Notes: a model not told the origin generated them from the letters alone. Shown: positions 31,588 to 41,369, counted from the first letter of the stretch. The stretch: DNA of 64,000 bases from Conexibacter sp. SYSU D00693 (GCF_017084525.1 NZ_CP070950.1:868001-932000), one strand, 5' to 3'. Made by a program: numbers and translations.

Positions 31588-31597
31588 ATGATAGGGT
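31588..31597. promoter_or_regulatory. Overlapping divergent promoters, tyrS and class A PBP
   Basis: ATGATAGGGT carries TATCAT on the minus strand (31593-31588, 9 bases before the tyrS ATG) and TAGGGT on the plus strand (31592-31597, about 28 bases before the PBP GTG at 31626). The two boxes share two bases, so initiation in the two directions should exclude each other. Confidence 0.4.
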
Positions 31598-31625
31598 TGC
31601 CTCGCGCGCGGGCCCTGTTGCCGCC

Positions 31626-34028
31626 GTGGCTCGCGCCGTCCCCCCGACCCCCTTCCCGGGGCGCGCCTCGACTGTGAGCGACTCCGGTCACAACGTCACG
31701 CCACTGCCCCTGCCCGGCGCCGCGCCGGGCGGTCGCCCGCGCCTGAAGAAGCTGCGGCTGCTGGCGGTGCTCATCCCGGTCATGGTCCTGGCCGGGATCT
31801 CCACGGTCTTCGGGATGATGATGGCGGTCGCCTCCGACCTGCCCGAGCTCGAGGCGATCCCGCAGGTCGAGAAGCGCAAGAACTCGATCCTCCTCGACGC
31901 GCACGGCACGAAGCTCGCGACGCTCACCTCCAACGACGGGCGCATCATCGTGCGCGCGCGGGAGATCCCGCCGCTCGTGCGCTTCGCGGTCATCGCGATC
32001 GAGGACCGCCGCTTCTACGAGAACTCCGGGGTCGACGTGCGCGGCATCGCCCGCGCCTTCGTCCAGGGCCTCACCGGCGGCCAGCGCCAGGGCGCCTCGA
32101 CCATCCCGCAGCAGTTCATCAAGGTCGCGCTCGAGGACCAGGAGGACCGCACCGTGGTCAACAAGGTGCGCGAGGCGGCGCTCGCGTACCACATGACCCG
32201 CAAGTGGTCGAAGGAGAAGATCCTCGAGGAGTACCTCAACGCGGTCTACTTCGGCAACGGCGCCTACGGCATCGAGTCGGCCGCCCAGACGTACTTCGGC
32301 CGGCGCCCCGAGCACGAGGGCTGCGGCGTCGCGCGGCGGCGCTGCGTCACCGAGCTCGAGCCCGCCGAGGCCGCGCTGCTCGCGGGGATCATCCAGTCGC
32401 CCAGCGGCTACGACCCCGTCGCCCACCCGCAGGCGGCCAAGCGCCGGCGCGACCTCGTGCTGCGCTACATGCTCGACCAGCGCCGCATCACCCGCCAGCA
32501 GTACGACGAGGCGGTCCTCGCCCCGCTGCCCGACCGCGACCAGGTCGCGCCGCCGCGGCTGCGCTACGACGTGCAGGACGTCAAGGGCGTGCCCTACTTC
32601 GTCTCGTGGGTGCGCCAGCAGCTCGTCGACCACCTCGGCGCGCGCCAGGCCTTCGAGGGCGGGCTGCGCATCACGACGACGCTCGACCTCGAGATGCAGC
32701 GCGCCGCCGAGGCGGCCGTCAACCGCTACCTCTCGTGGCAGGGCGGACCGACCGCGTCGGTCGTCGCCATCGACAACCGCACGGGCGAGGTCCGCGCGAT
32801 GGTCGGCGGGCACGACTACGACGAGCGCCCCTTCAACCTCGCCACCCAGGGCCAGCGCCAGCCCGGGTCGGCCTTCAAGCCCTTCATCCTCGCCGAGGCG
32901 CTGCGCCAGGGCTACGGGCCCGGCTCGGTCTGGCCGTCGCGCAAGCGCGAGTTCAAGGTCCCGAACTCCCCCGGCGAGAAGTTCGTCGTCAACAACTTCG
33001 ACGACAACTACAGCGGGTCCCAGACCCTCGCGGGCGGCCTGACGACCTCCGACAACGCGGTCTTCGCCGCGGCCGGCATCAAGGTCGGCACGAAGAAGGT
33101 CGCCCGGCTCGCCGAGCGCATGGGCATCCGCACGCCGGTGTCCGACAACCTCGCGATGACGCTCGGTGGCCTGCGCGAGGGCGTCACGCCGCTGGACATG
33201 GCCCACGCCTACGAGACCTTCGCCACCGGCGGCCTGCGCATCTCCGGCACGCTGGGCTCGGGCGAGGAGGGTCCCGTCGGCATCAAGAAGGTCGAGCGCA
33301 ACGTCGACACCGACGGCAACGGCAGGTTCCCCGACGTGCGCCGCAACCGGGTGCGCAAGGACCGCGTCCTCGGCGAGGGCACCGCGCAGCTGGCGACGCA
33401 GCTCCTGCAGGGGCCGGTGAAGTTCGGCACCGCCAAGCGCGCGGCCTACGGCGGGTTCGCCGCCGGCAAGACCGGGACGACCGAGAACAACGGCGACGCC
33501 TGGTTCGTGGGCTTCACCGAGCGCTTCACCATCGCCGTCTGGGTCGGCTACCCCGACACGCTCAAGCCGATGGAGAGCGAGTTCGGCGGCCAGGAGGTCA
33601 CGGGCGGCACGTTCCCCGCGCTCATCTGGCACGACCTCGCCGTGGCCGCCAAGCGCATCTACGAGGAGCGCGAGGCCGAGCGGCGCAAGGAGCGCGGCCT
33701 GCCGCCCAAGCCGACGACGACCACGACGCCCGTGCCGGCGCCGGCAGCGCCGTCCAGCGAGGACGTGCCCGACAGCGAGGCGCCTGACAGCCCCGCCACG
33801 GACGGCGGCGGCAGCGGCGGCACCGGGGGGACGGGCGGGTCGAGCCCGTCCCAGCCGCGCTCGCAGCAGGCGCCGCAGCCCGAGGCCCCGGCCATGCCCG
33901 AGCAGCCAGCCCCGCAGCCCGAGACGCCGGCCACGCCGGCCCCGGCGACGCCCACGCCGGGCGGGACGGGCGACGGCGGCACCGGCGGGACGGGCGCCGC
34001 CGCGGGCGGCGCCACCCCGCCGGGCTAG
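31626..34028 (+). CDS. Bifunctional class A penicillin-binding protein
   Basis: The protein polymerises and cross-links peptidoglycan. After a short cytoplasmic part and one membrane helix (about 43-68), the GT51 glycosyltransferase domain starts with EDRRFYENSGVD (catalytic Glu126) and continues with GASTIPQQFIK and RKWSKEKILEEYLN. The transpeptidase domain has SAFK (Ser415, Lys418), SDN (475-477) and KTGTT (615-619). After about residue 700 there is a 100-residue Pro/Gly/Gln/Thr-rich tail. The GTG at 31626 gives 800 residues; a GTG at 31674 is possible and would remove 16. It stands alone, divergent from tyrS. Confidence 0.95.
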   Translation: MARAVPPTPFPGRASTVSDSGHNVTPLPLPGAAPGGRPRLKKLRLLAVLIPVMVLAGISTVFGMMMAVASDLPELEAIPQVEKRKNSILLDAHGTKLATLTSNDGRIIVRAREIPPLVRFAVIAIEDRRFYENSGVDVRGIARAFVQGLTGGQRQGASTIPQQFIKVALEDQEDRTVVNKVREAALAYHMTRKWSKEKILEEYLNAVYFGNGAYGIESAAQTYFGRRPEHEGCGVARRRCVTELEPAEAALLAGIIQSPSGYDPVAHPQAAKRRRDLVLRYMLDQRRITRQQYDEAVLAPLPDRDQVAPPRLRYDVQDVKGVPYFVSWVRQQLVDHLGARQAFEGGLRITTTLDLEMQRAAEAAVNRYLSWQGGPTASVVAIDNRTGEVRAMVGGHDYDERPFNLATQGQRQPGSAFKPFILAEALRQGYGPGSVWPSRKREFKVPNSPGEKFVVNNFDDNYSGSQTLAGGLTTSDNAVFAAAGIKVGTKKVARLAERMGIRTPVSDNLAMTLGGLREGVTPLDMAHAYETFATGGLRISGTLGSGEEGPVGIKKVERNVDTDGNGRFPDVRRNRVRKDRVLGEGTAQLATQLLQGPVKFGTAKRAAYGGFAAGKTGTTENNGDAWFVGFTERFTIAVWVGYPDTLKPMESEFGGQEVTGGTFPALIWHDLAVAAKRIYEEREAERRKERGLPPKPTTTTTPVPAPAAPSSEDVPDSEAPDSPATDGGGSGGTGGTGGSSPSQPRSQQAPQPEAPAMPEQPAPQPETPATPAPATPTPGGTGDGGTGGTGAAAGGATPPG

Positions 34029-34654
34029 GAGGCCGTGCGGCGGCGCGCCACGGTCTCGCGCAGGCCGGGCGGCCACGGCCGCGAGACGTGCCGGCTGCCG
34101 GCCGCGCAGAAGCGCCAGGGCAGCTCGACGCCCTTCGTGATCCCGATGCGCGTCCCGGCCAGGAGCGCCGGAGCGGGGGCGTCCGGGTCGCGGCCGAGGA
34201 GCCGCACCGGCCCGTCGGCGAGCGACGTGGCGTTGGCCTCGAGGTCGAAGCCCAGCGCCTGTGTGAGCTTGCCCGGCCCGGAGCAGAGGTCCTCGAGGCG
34301 CTCGAGGCCGCGGCGCTCCTGCATCAGCCCGATGCCGTCGACCGGCTCCAGCGCGCGGATGAGCACCGCGGCGCCGACCTCCTCGGCCTCGCACACCGCG
34401 TTGACCAGGGCGTGGATGCCGTAGGAGCGGTACACGTAGGCCGTGCCGGGCGGGCCGAACAGCACGGACGTGCGGGCGGTCTTGCCGACGTAGGCGTGGC
34501 AGGCCGGCTCGGACTCGTGGTAGGCCTCGGTCTCGACCACGACACCCGAGGTGTCGCCGCACACCAGCAGGCAGCCGACGAGCTCCCGGGCGACCTCGAC
34601 GACGGGGCGGTCGTAGAACGCGGGCGGCAGGACCTCCCGCCCGTCCCCGCTCAC
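34025..34654 (-). CDS. 3-methyladenine DNA glycosylase (AAG/MPG type)
   Basis: The enzyme removes alkylated and deaminated purines in base excision repair. The fold is recognised by the intact catalytic region ETEAYHESEPACHAY (Glu in ETEAY activates water), VLFGPPGTAYVYRSYGIH and CSGPGKLTQALG. The 209-residue length is normal. The GTG at 34654 overlaps the argH stop as GTGA, so it is translated with argH, an unusual pairing with no evident link in function. It is convergent with the PBP gene and overlaps it by 4 bases. Confidence 0.93.
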   Translation of the reverse strand: MSGDGREVLPPAFYDRPVVEVARELVGCLLVCGDTSGVVVETEAYHESEPACHAYVGKTARTSVLFGPPGTAYVYRSYGIHALVNAVCEAEEVGAAVLIRALEPVDGIGLMQERRGLERLEDLCSGPGKLTQALGFDLEANATSLADGPVRLLGRDPDAPAPALLAGTRIGITKGVELPWRFCAAGSRHVSRPWPPGLRETVARRRTAS

Positions 34655-36009
34655 AGCAGCGCGCGGGCCTGCTCGAGCTGCTCGCGCACGCGGGCCAGGG
34701 CCGTGCCGCCCTCGCTGGCCTTGGACTCCAGCCACGACGACTGCACGAGCAGCCCGCGCACGTCGGCGGGCTCGAGCTTCGGGTGCGCCGCGCGCAGCTC
34801 GTCGTCGCGCAGGTCGCCCAGGCCGCGGCCGGACTCCACCGCCGTGCGCACGAGGCCGGCGACCACGCCGTGGCACTCGCGGAACGGGACGCCGAGCTTC
34901 ACGAGGTGGTCGGCGACGTCGGTCGCGGCGATGAGGTCGTCGGAGGCCGCGGCGGCCATCCGCTCACGGTCGAAGCGCGCGCCGGCCACCATCCCGGTGG
35001 CGGCCTGCAGGACGAGCTCGAGCGTGTCGGCCGCGTCGAACAGGTGCTCCTTGTCCTCCTGGAGGTCCTTGTTGTAGGTCAGCGGCAGCGCGTGCTGCAC
35101 CCCGAGCAGCGCCGTCAGGTGGCCGGCGATCCGCGGGGCCTTCGCCCGCAGGAGCTCCGCGGCGTCGGGGTTCTTCTTCTGGGGCATGATCGACGAGCCC
35201 GAGGACCACGCGTCGGGCAGGACCAGGAAGCCGAACTCGCTCGAGGCCCAGAGCACGACCTCGGCGCCCAGGCGGGACAAGTGGGTCGCGCACGTCGCGG
35301 CCGCGCTGATGAAGTCGACGACGAAGTCGCGGTTGGCGACGGCGTCGATGGAGTTCGGCGCCACGGTGCTGAAGCCGAGCTGCTCGGCGACCATCCGCCG
35401 GTCGATGTCGAAGTTCGTGCCCGCCAGCGCGCCGGCGCCCAGCGGCAGGACCTCGGTGGCGGCCCGCACCGCCTCCAGGCGGGTGCGATCGCGCTCGAGC
35501 ATCCAGAAGTAGGCGAGCAGGTGGTGGGAGAGGTAGACCGGCTGCGCGCGCTGGAGGTGGGTGTAGCCCGGCAGCGGCCAGTCGAGATGGCGCTCGGCGG
35601 CGTCGACGAGCGCGTGCTGCAGGTCGCGCAGGTGGCCCAGCGCGCGGTCGACGGCGCCGCGGGTCCACAGCGCGACGTCCGTGGCGACCTGGTCGTTGCG
35701 CGAGCGGGCGGTGTGGAGCTTGCCGCCGACCGCGCCGACGAGCTCGGTGAGCCGGCGCTCGACGGCCATGTGGACGTCCTCGTCGTCGGGCGCGAACGGG
35801 AAGGTCCCCCCTTCGAGCTCGGCGGCCACCGCGTCGAGGCCGCGCAGCAGCTCGTCGCGCTCGCCCTCGGCGATGATCCCGCGGGCGGCGAGCATCGTCG
35901 CGTGGGCGCGCGACTGGTCGAGGTCCTCCCGCCAGAGGCGGCGGTCGAAGCCCAGCGACGTGTTGAGCTCCCGGAAGACCGGGTCCTGCGGCTCGGCGAA
36001 GCGGCTCAT
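34651..36009 (-). CDS. argH: Argininosuccinate lyase
   Basis: ArgH splits argininosuccinate to arginine and fumarate, the last step of arginine synthesis. The fumarase/aspartase superfamily signature GSSIMPQKKNP is at 271-281, preceded by HTARSRNDQVATD at 99-111 and GYTHLQRAQP at 148-157 (catalytic region). The protein is 452 residues, full length. No other arg gene is in the window. TAGGCT, shared with the stop codon of the upstream membrane protein gene, lies 10 bases before its ATG and could be a -10 box. Confidence 0.96.
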   Translation of the reverse strand: MSRFAEPQDPVFRELNTSLGFDRRLWREDLDQSRAHATMLAARGIIAEGERDELLRGLDAVAAELEGGTFPFAPDDEDVHMAVERRLTELVGAVGGKLHTARSRNDQVATDVALWTRGAVDRALGHLRDLQHALVDAAERHLDWPLPGYTHLQRAQPVYLSHHLLAYFWMLERDRTRLEAVRAATEVLPLGAGALAGTNFDIDRRMVAEQLGFSTVAPNSIDAVANRDFVVDFISAAATCATHLSRLGAEVVLWASSEFGFLVLPDAWSSGSSIMPQKKNPDAAELLRAKAPRIAGHLTALLGVQHALPLTYNKDLQEDKEHLFDAADTLELVLQAATGMVAGARFDRERMAAAASDDLIAATDVADHLVKLGVPFRECHGVVAGLVRTAVESGRGLGDLRDDELRAAHPKLEPADVRGLLVQSSWLESKASEGGTALARVREQLEQARALL

Positions 36010-36022
36010 GCGGCCGCGGAGC

Positions 36023-36436
36023 CTACGCGCCGTGCAGCGACGTCGCGATCTGCGCCACCTGCGTGGCCAGCGCGAAGCCGAGCAGGTACAGCGTCACGCC
36101 CCAGCCGAACCACGCTCCGCCGCCCACGACGTGGAAGCGGCTGCCGCGGGCACGGCGGTCGAGCATCCAGACCCGGACGAAGCACAGCATGCCGAGCGCC
36201 ATGAGCGCCCACGGCGTCCAGCCGGTCAGCAGGTAGCGCCACTCGAGCTCGAACTCCGACGCGATCATCGCGATGACGTGGTGCCAGAGGACCACCGGCA
36301 GGGCGGCCGCGGCGAGGAACCCGACGAGGCCGACGCGCTGCGCCCGCCGGCGCGCCCGCAGCTCCTGCTCGCGGCGCAGGCTGCGCCGCTGGCGGTCGTG
36401 CGCCTCGCGGCGGGCGGCGAGCCGGTCGAGGTCCAT
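36023..36436 (-). CDS. Small membrane protein of unknown function
   Basis: The 137-residue protein starts with a strongly basic coiled region (residues 1-34, many Arg) and has three hydrophobic segments at about 35-52, 70-88 and 108-128. I do not recognise a family; the 2TM-domain-like layout (basic lead, helix, loop with Trp, helix) is only suggestive. It lies between the DegT aminotransferase (13 bases upstream) and argH (13 bases downstream), so co-transcription is likely. Confidence 0.65.
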   Translation of the reverse strand: MDLDRLAARREAHDRQRRSLRREQELRARRRAQRVGLVGFLAAAALPVVLWHHVIAMIASEFELEWRYLLTGWTPWALMALGMLCFVRVWMLDRRARGSRFHVVGGGAWFGWGVTLYLLGFALATQVAQIATSLHGA

Positions 36437-36449
36437 GGCGGCGGTCGGG

Positions 36450-37565
36450 CTAGATGGGTCCGTCGAGTGCGGCGGTCAGCGCCTCCGCTACCCGGCCCAC
36501 CTCATCCTGGCGCAAGGCCGGGTGGAACGGAAGGGCCACGGACCGGGCCGCGACGTCCTCGCACACCGGGAACTCGCCCTCGCGGTGGCCGAAGCGCTCA
36601 CGGTAGGAGCTCATGAGGTGGATCGCCGGCAGGTAGGGCTTGCAGCCGACGCCCTGCTCGCGCAGGCGCTCGATGACCGTGTCGCGCGGCGGGCCGTCCG
36701 GCGGGACCTGGACGACGAAGACGAACCAGCCGCGGCGGTCGCCACCGGCGTCCTCGCACGGCAGGCCGAGCGGGCGCTGGGCCGCGAGGTCCGCGAGCGC
36801 CTCGCGGTACCACCCGGCGACCCGGGCGCGGTCGGCGAGCATGCCGTCGAGGCGGTCCAGCTGGACGAGGCCGATCGCCGCCTGGAGGTCGGTCAGGCGG
36901 TAGTTGAAGCCCAGGCGGTCGTGGTCCAGCCACCCCATGTCCGGGGCACGGCCCTGGTTGCGCTCCGAGCGCATCCGCTCGGCCTGCGCGTCGTCGGCCA
37001 GCGCGACCATCCCGCCCTCGCCGGTGGTCATCTGCTTGTTGGCGTAGAAGCCGAAGACCGCCGGGTGGCCGCGGCCGCCGACCGGGGTGCCGTCGGCGTG
37101 CACCGCCCCCAGCGCCTCGCACGCGTCCTCGACGATCGGCAGCCCGAAGGCCTCGAAGGCGGGCAGGTCGGCGGGGAAGCCGAAGATGTGGACCGGCAGG
37201 ACGGCCGTCGTGCGCTCGGTCACCGCCGCCCGCGCCGCCTCAGGGTCGAGGTTCAGCGTGCGCGGGTCGATGTCGGCGAAGACCGGCCGCGCGCCCTCGA
37301 ACAGCGGGGCGTTGGCGCTGGCCACGAACGAGAACGGCGAGGTGACGACCTCGTCGCCGGCCTGCACGCCGACGGCGCGCAGCGCGAGGTGCAGGCCCGC
37401 CGTGCCCGAGGAGACCGCGCACGCGTGGGCCACGCCGAGGCGACCGGCGAAGCGCCGCTCGAAGGCGGGGCCGGTCGGCCCGAGCGAGAGCTGGCCCGAG
37501 CGCAGGACCTCGAGGACCGCGGCCTCCTCCTCGGGGCCGATGACCGGCTTGGCGAGGTCGATCAC
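36450..37565 (-). CDS. DegT/DnrJ/EryC1 family PLP aminotransferase
   Basis: These enzymes transfer amino groups to keto-sugars in cell-surface or secondary metabolite sugar synthesis. The PLP lysine is Lys177 in FYANKQMTTGEGG, and SSGTAGLHLAL, the SPFSFVASANAPLF region and NYRLTDLQAAIGL are typical. The 371-residue length is normal. The GTG at 37565 overlaps the cimA stop as GTGA, which places a sugar-type aminotransferase at the end of a branched-chain amino acid operon. No sugar-nucleotide genes are nearby, so its substrate is open. Confidence 0.9.
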   Translation of the reverse strand: MIDLAKPVIGPEEEAAVLEVLRSGQLSLGPTGPAFERRFAGRLGVAHACAVSSGTAGLHLALRAVGVQAGDEVVTSPFSFVASANAPLFEGARPVFADIDPRTLNLDPEAARAAVTERTTAVLPVHIFGFPADLPAFEAFGLPIVEDACEALGAVHADGTPVGGRGHPAVFGFYANKQMTTGEGGMVALADDAQAERMRSERNQGRAPDMGWLDHDRLGFNYRLTDLQAAIGLVQLDRLDGMLADRARVAGWYREALADLAAQRPLGLPCEDAGGDRRGWFVFVVQVPPDGPPRDTVIERLREQGVGCKPYLPAIHLMSSYRERFGHREGEFPVCEDVAARSVALPFHPALRQDEVGRVAEALTAALDGPI

Positions 37566-39148
37566 GCGGGCGTCGTGCGCCCGGCGCGCACCCGGCCGGG
37601 CTGCTCGGCGAACTCCAGCGAGTCCACCAGCGCCTGCCACGACGCTGCGATGACGTTCTCGTGCACCCCGGTCGAGCCCCACACGGCGCTGCCGTCGGAG
37701 GCGTCGATGAACACGCGCGTGATCGCGTCGGTCCCGTGGGCCTCGTCGAGGATGCGCACCTTGTAGTTCACGAGGTCGATCGCCTCGAGGTGCGGGTGCA
37801 CCTCGACGATCGCCCCGCGCAGCGCCTTGTCCAGGGCGTTGACCGGGCCGTTGCCCTCGGCCGTGCGCACGTAGCGCTCGCCGTCGACCCAGATCTTGAT
37901 CGTCGCCTCGGTCTCGACCTTGCCGTCGGCGCGCTGCTCGACGATCGCGCGCCAGCTCTCGAGGCGGAAGAGGGGCTCGTACTCGCCGGTCTCCTTGCGC
38001 AGCAGCAGCTCGAAGGAGCCGTCGGCGGCCTCGAACTGGAAGCCCTCGTGCTCGAGCTCCTTGACCCGGTCGATGACCCGCGAGGCAGCGGCCTCGTCCA
38101 TCGACAGCCCGGCTTCGCTGGCCTTCTCGAGGACGGTGTGGCGGCCCGCCAGCTCGGAGACCAGCAGCTCGCGGCGGTTGCCGACGACGGCGGGGTCCGC
38201 GTGCTCGAACGTCGAGGCGTCGGCGCGCACCCCGGCGACGTGCAGCCCGCCCTTGTGGGCGAAGGCGCTGCGCCCGACCCACGGCTGGTGCGGGTCCGGG
38301 TTGAGGTTGAGCAGCTCGTCGACGACGTGGGCGCTCTCGGTCAGGCGCGCGAGGCGCGCGGGCTCGAGCACCTCGTGGCCGAGCTTGACCTGGAGCGCGG
38401 CGATGATCGAGACGAGGTTCGCGTTGCCGGTGCGCTCGCCGATCCCGTTCATCGTCCCCTGGACCTGCGTCGCGCCCTCGGCGACCGCGGCCAGCGAGTT
38501 GGCCACGCCGCACTCGAGGTCGTTGTGGCAGTGGATCCCGACGGCGACGTCGGGCAGCGCGGCGCGGACCGTGCGGGTCGCCTCGGCGATCTGGTGGGGC
38601 AGCGACGAGCCGTTGGTGTCGCACAGCACGACGCGCTCCGCGCCGGCCTGGGCGGCGGCACGCAGGCAGGCGACGCTGTAGTCGGGGTCGTCGCGGAAGC
38701 CGTCGAAGAAGTGCTCGGCGTCGTAGACGACGCGCTTGCCGGCGCCGGCGAGGAACTCGACCGACGAGCCGATGAGGTCGAGGTTCTCGTCGCGAGAGAC
38801 GCGCACGACCTTCTCGAGGTGCAGCGTCCAGGTCTTGCCGACGATGGTCGTGACCGGGGCGAAGCACTCCGCCAGCACGCGCAGGCCGGGGTCGTCGGCG
38901 GCCGCGACGTCCCGGCGCCGGGTCATGCCGAAGGCGACGATCGTCGCGCGCTCGAACGTCTCGCCGCGCAGCAGCTCGAAGAGCTCGAGCTCCTTGGGGT
39001 TCGAGGCCGGGAAGCCCGCCTCGACGAGGTGGATGCCGAGGTCGTCGAGGACGTGCGCGACGCGGACCTTCTCGGCCGCGGTGAGCGACATGCCCTCGCC
39101 CTGCATCCCGTCGCGCAGGGTCGCGTCGTAGAGCTCGACGGGGCTCAC
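37562..39148 (-). CDS. cimA: Citramalate synthase
   Basis: CimA condenses pyruvate and acetyl-CoA to (R)-citramalate, giving a threonine-independent route to 2-oxobutyrate and isoleucine. The HMGL-like TIM barrel has YDATLRDGMQGEGMSLT at 7-23 and the metal-binding GIHCHNDLECGVANS. A C-terminal LeuA-type regulatory domain follows (EATIKIWVDGERYVRTAEGNG onward). The 528-residue length and the MQGEGMSLTAAEKV segment fit CimA rather than LeuA; a separate LeuA is at 46-47 kb. The GTG at 39148 overlaps the ilvE stop as GTGA. Confidence 0.92.
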   Translation of the reverse strand: MSPVELYDATLRDGMQGEGMSLTAAEKVRVAHVLDDLGIHLVEAGFPASNPKELELFELLRGETFERATIVAFGMTRRRDVAAADDPGLRVLAECFAPVTTIVGKTWTLHLEKVVRVSRDENLDLIGSSVEFLAGAGKRVVYDAEHFFDGFRDDPDYSVACLRAAAQAGAERVVLCDTNGSSLPHQIAEATRTVRAALPDVAVGIHCHNDLECGVANSLAAVAEGATQVQGTMNGIGERTGNANLVSIIAALQVKLGHEVLEPARLARLTESAHVVDELLNLNPDPHQPWVGRSAFAHKGGLHVAGVRADASTFEHADPAVVGNRRELLVSELAGRHTVLEKASEAGLSMDEAAASRVIDRVKELEHEGFQFEAADGSFELLLRKETGEYEPLFRLESWRAIVEQRADGKVETEATIKIWVDGERYVRTAEGNGPVNALDKALRGAIVEVHPHLEAIDLVNYKVRILDEAHGTDAITRVFIDASDGSAVWGSTGVHENVIAASWQALVDSLEFAEQPGRVRAGRTTPA

Positions 39149-40083
39149 GTCTGCGCTTCCACGCGCTGGGGCACCGGGTCCAGCCACTCCCGGTAGCGCT
39201 CGCTGCGGCCGTGCAGCGCGTCCTCGAAGGCCTGCTGGACGGCGCGGGTGACCTCGCCGGGCTCGCCGGTGCCGACCGCGTGGTCGTCGACCTCGCGGAT
39301 CGGGGTGAGCTCGGCGGCGGTGCCGGTGCAGTACAGCTCGTCGGCGAGGTAGAGCTCGGCGCGCGCGATGTCGCGCTCGACGACCTCGAAGCCCAGGTCG
39401 CGGGCGATCTGGATCGCCGACTTGCGGTTGATGCCGTCGAGGATCGACGCGGTCTGGGGCGGCGTGGAGATGACGCCGTCGCGCACGACGAAGAGGTTCT
39501 CGCCGGTGCCCTCGCAGACCAAGCCCTTGTCGTCGAGGAGGATCGCCTCCTCGTAGCCGGCCTTGTGGGACTCGATCTTCGCGAGGATCGAGTTGAGGTA
39601 CTGGCCGCTGGCCTTGGCGTGCGGGATCAGCGAGTCGGGGCTGATGCGCCGCCAGGAGGAGACCTTCGCGCGCACGCCGCGCGTCTTGCCCTCCTCGCCG
39701 AGGTAGGCGCCCCACTCCCAGACGGCGATGGCGACGTCGACGGGCGCGTCGAGCGGGAAGAGGCCCATCGTCCCGTAGCCGCGGAAGACCAGCGGCCGGA
39801 TGTAGCAGGAGCGCATGCCGTTGCGGCCGATGAGCTCGAGCGTGGCCTGGCGCAGCTGCTCGCGGTCGAACGGGATCGGCATGTAGTAGAGCTCCGCGCT
39901 CTTGAACAGCCGGTCGACGTGGTCCTGGTGGCGGAAGACCGCCGGGCCGATCTCCGTGTCGTAGCAGCGGATGCCCTCGAAGACGCCCGTGCCGTAGTGC
40001 AGGCCGTGGGTGAGGACGTGGACCTTGGCCTCGTCCCAGGGGACGAACTCGCCGTTCATCCAGATCAGCTCGGCCTGCTCCAT
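39145..40083 (-). CDS. ilvE: Branched-chain amino acid aminotransferase
   Basis: IlvE makes leucine, isoleucine and valine from their 2-oxo acids with glutamate. It is a fold-type IV PLP enzyme of 312 residues; the PLP lysine lies in ILAKIESHKAGYEEAILLD, with VCEGTGENLFVVRDG and GTAAELTPIREVD further on. The N-terminal IWMNGEFVPWDEAKVHVLTHGLHYG is typical of IlvE. It starts 12 bases after leuB and is followed by cimA with a 4-base overlap. Confidence 0.96.
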   Translation of the reverse strand: MEQAELIWMNGEFVPWDEAKVHVLTHGLHYGTGVFEGIRCYDTEIGPAVFRHQDHVDRLFKSAELYYMPIPFDREQLRQATLELIGRNGMRSCYIRPLVFRGYGTMGLFPLDAPVDVAIAVWEWGAYLGEEGKTRGVRAKVSSWRRISPDSLIPHAKASGQYLNSILAKIESHKAGYEEAILLDDKGLVCEGTGENLFVVRDGVISTPPQTASILDGINRKSAIQIARDLGFEVVERDIARAELYLADELYCTGTAAELTPIREVDDHAVGTGEPGEVTRAVQQAFEDALHGRSERYREWLDPVPQRVEAQT

Positions 40084-40095
40084 CGTGGCGTCCTC

Positions 40096-41118
40096 CTACA
40101 GCGCGGCGAGCACGGCGTCCGCCGCCTCGGCGGTGCTCGCGGTGCCGCCGAGGTCCCGGGTGCGCAGCCCCTGGTCAAGGGCCTTGTCCACCGCGGACTC
40201 TAGTGCACGCGCCTCGTCCTCTCGACCGAGTCCGTGGCGCAGCAGCAGGGCGGTGGACAGGAACATCGCCAGCGGGTTGGCGATGCCCTGGCCGGCGATG
40301 TCCGGCGCCGAGCCGTGGACCGGCTCGAACAGGCCGGGGTCGCCCTCCTGGCCCAGCGAGGCGGACGGCAGCATCCCGATGGAGCCGGTGATCATCGCCG
40401 CCTCGTCGCTGAGGATGTCGCCGAACATGTTCTCGGTGAGGATGACGTCGAAGTCGCTGGGGTTGGCGACCAGCTGCATCGCGGCGTTGTCGACGAGCAG
40501 GTGCTCGAGCGGGACGTCCTTGCCCTGGGCGACCTCCCCCACGACCTCGCGCCACAGGCGGCTGGTCTCCAGGACGTTGGCCTTGTCGACGCTCGTGACC
40601 TTGCGCCGGGCCGCGCCGAAGGCGACCTCGGCGATGCGGGTGACCTCCTCGCGCGAGTACGTGCAGACGTCGGTCGCGCTGTCCGCGGTGCGGGTCTTCT
40701 CGCCGAAGTAGATGCCGCCCGTGAGCTCGCGCACGACGAGGAGGTCCGTGCCCTCGATGCGGTCCCGGCGCAGCGGGCTGGCGTCGAGGAGCGCGGGCAC
40801 CGGCCGGACCGGGCGGAGGTTCGCGAACAGCCCGAGCCCCTTGCGCAGGCCGAGCAGCCCCTGCTCGGGCCGCGGCGCGTTCGGGTCCGTCGTGTCCCAC
40901 TTCGGACCGCCGACGGCGGCCAGCAGGACGGCGTCGGCGCCCTTGCAGGCGTCGAGGACCTCGTCGGTCAGCGCGGTGCCGTGGGCGTCGATCGAGGCGC
41001 CGCCGAAGACGTGCTCCTCCACCTCCACCCCGTCGACCAGCCGCTGGAGGACGCCGACGGCCGGCTCGAGGATCTCGGGGCCGATGCCGTCCCCGGGGAG
41101 CGTGACGATCTTGGGCAT
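40096..41118 (-). CDS. leuB: 3-isopropylmalate dehydrogenase
   Basis: LeuB oxidatively decarboxylates 3-isopropylmalate and, with CimA, also citramalate-derived 3-methylmalate. The 340-residue protein has [13 protein letters not shown] at the start, [11 protein letters not shown], the metal-binding [17 protein letters not shown] and the cofactor loop [20 protein letters not shown]. It is the first gene of leuB-ilvE-cimA-degT. TAACCT lies 11 bases before its ATG as a candidate -10. Two strong stem-loops separate it from the protease gene upstream. Confidence 0.96.
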   Translation of the reverse strand: MPKIVTLPGDGIGPEILEPAVGVLQRLVDGVEVEEHVFGGASIDAHGTALTDEVLDACKGADAVLLAAVGGPKWDTTDPNAPRPEQGLLGLRKGLGLFANLRPVRPVPALLDASPLRRDRIEGTDLLVVRELTGGIYFGEKTRTADSATDVCTYSREEVTRIAEVAFGAARRKVTSVDKANVLETSRLWREVVGEVAQGKDVPLEHLLVDNAAMQLVANPSDFDVILTENMFGDILSDEAAMITGSIGMLPSASLGQEGDPGLFEPVHGSAPDIAGQGIANPLAMFLSTALLLRHGLGREDEARALESAVDKALDQGLRTRDLGGTASTAEAADAVLAAL

Positions 41119-41299
41119 GGCGGCGCGGGAGGTTATGGGGCGCGCGTCGGCGGGGGCGTCGTCGTCTGACGGCGGCGGCGCGCCGCTCGTCGCGGTCGCG
41201 GTGTCCGGGGGGCTCGTCGTTCGGCACCGAGGGAGAGTGGGCGCCGGCGGTGGTGGCGTTCCGCGCGGGTCGTTCGCGGCCAGCCGCACGCGAGCCTGG

Positions 41300-41326
41300 A
41301 GTTGACCGCCTATGTGGCGGTCAACT
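41300..41326. terminator. Perfect 11-base stem-loop
   Basis: AGTTGACCGCC and GGCGGTCAACT flank the loop TATGT. On the minus strand it lies about 135 bases after the protease gene. There is no T-run. It may act as a terminator after the larger stem at 41370-41416. Confidence 0.5.
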
Positions 41327-41369
41327 TCAGCGTCACGGTCGGCGCGAGCGCCGACGCGCCAGAGCGGTC

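Noticed and set aside
30400-31625. T-box leader for tyrS
   Set aside because: The -10 box lies only 9 bases before the ATG, leaving no room for a leader RNA.
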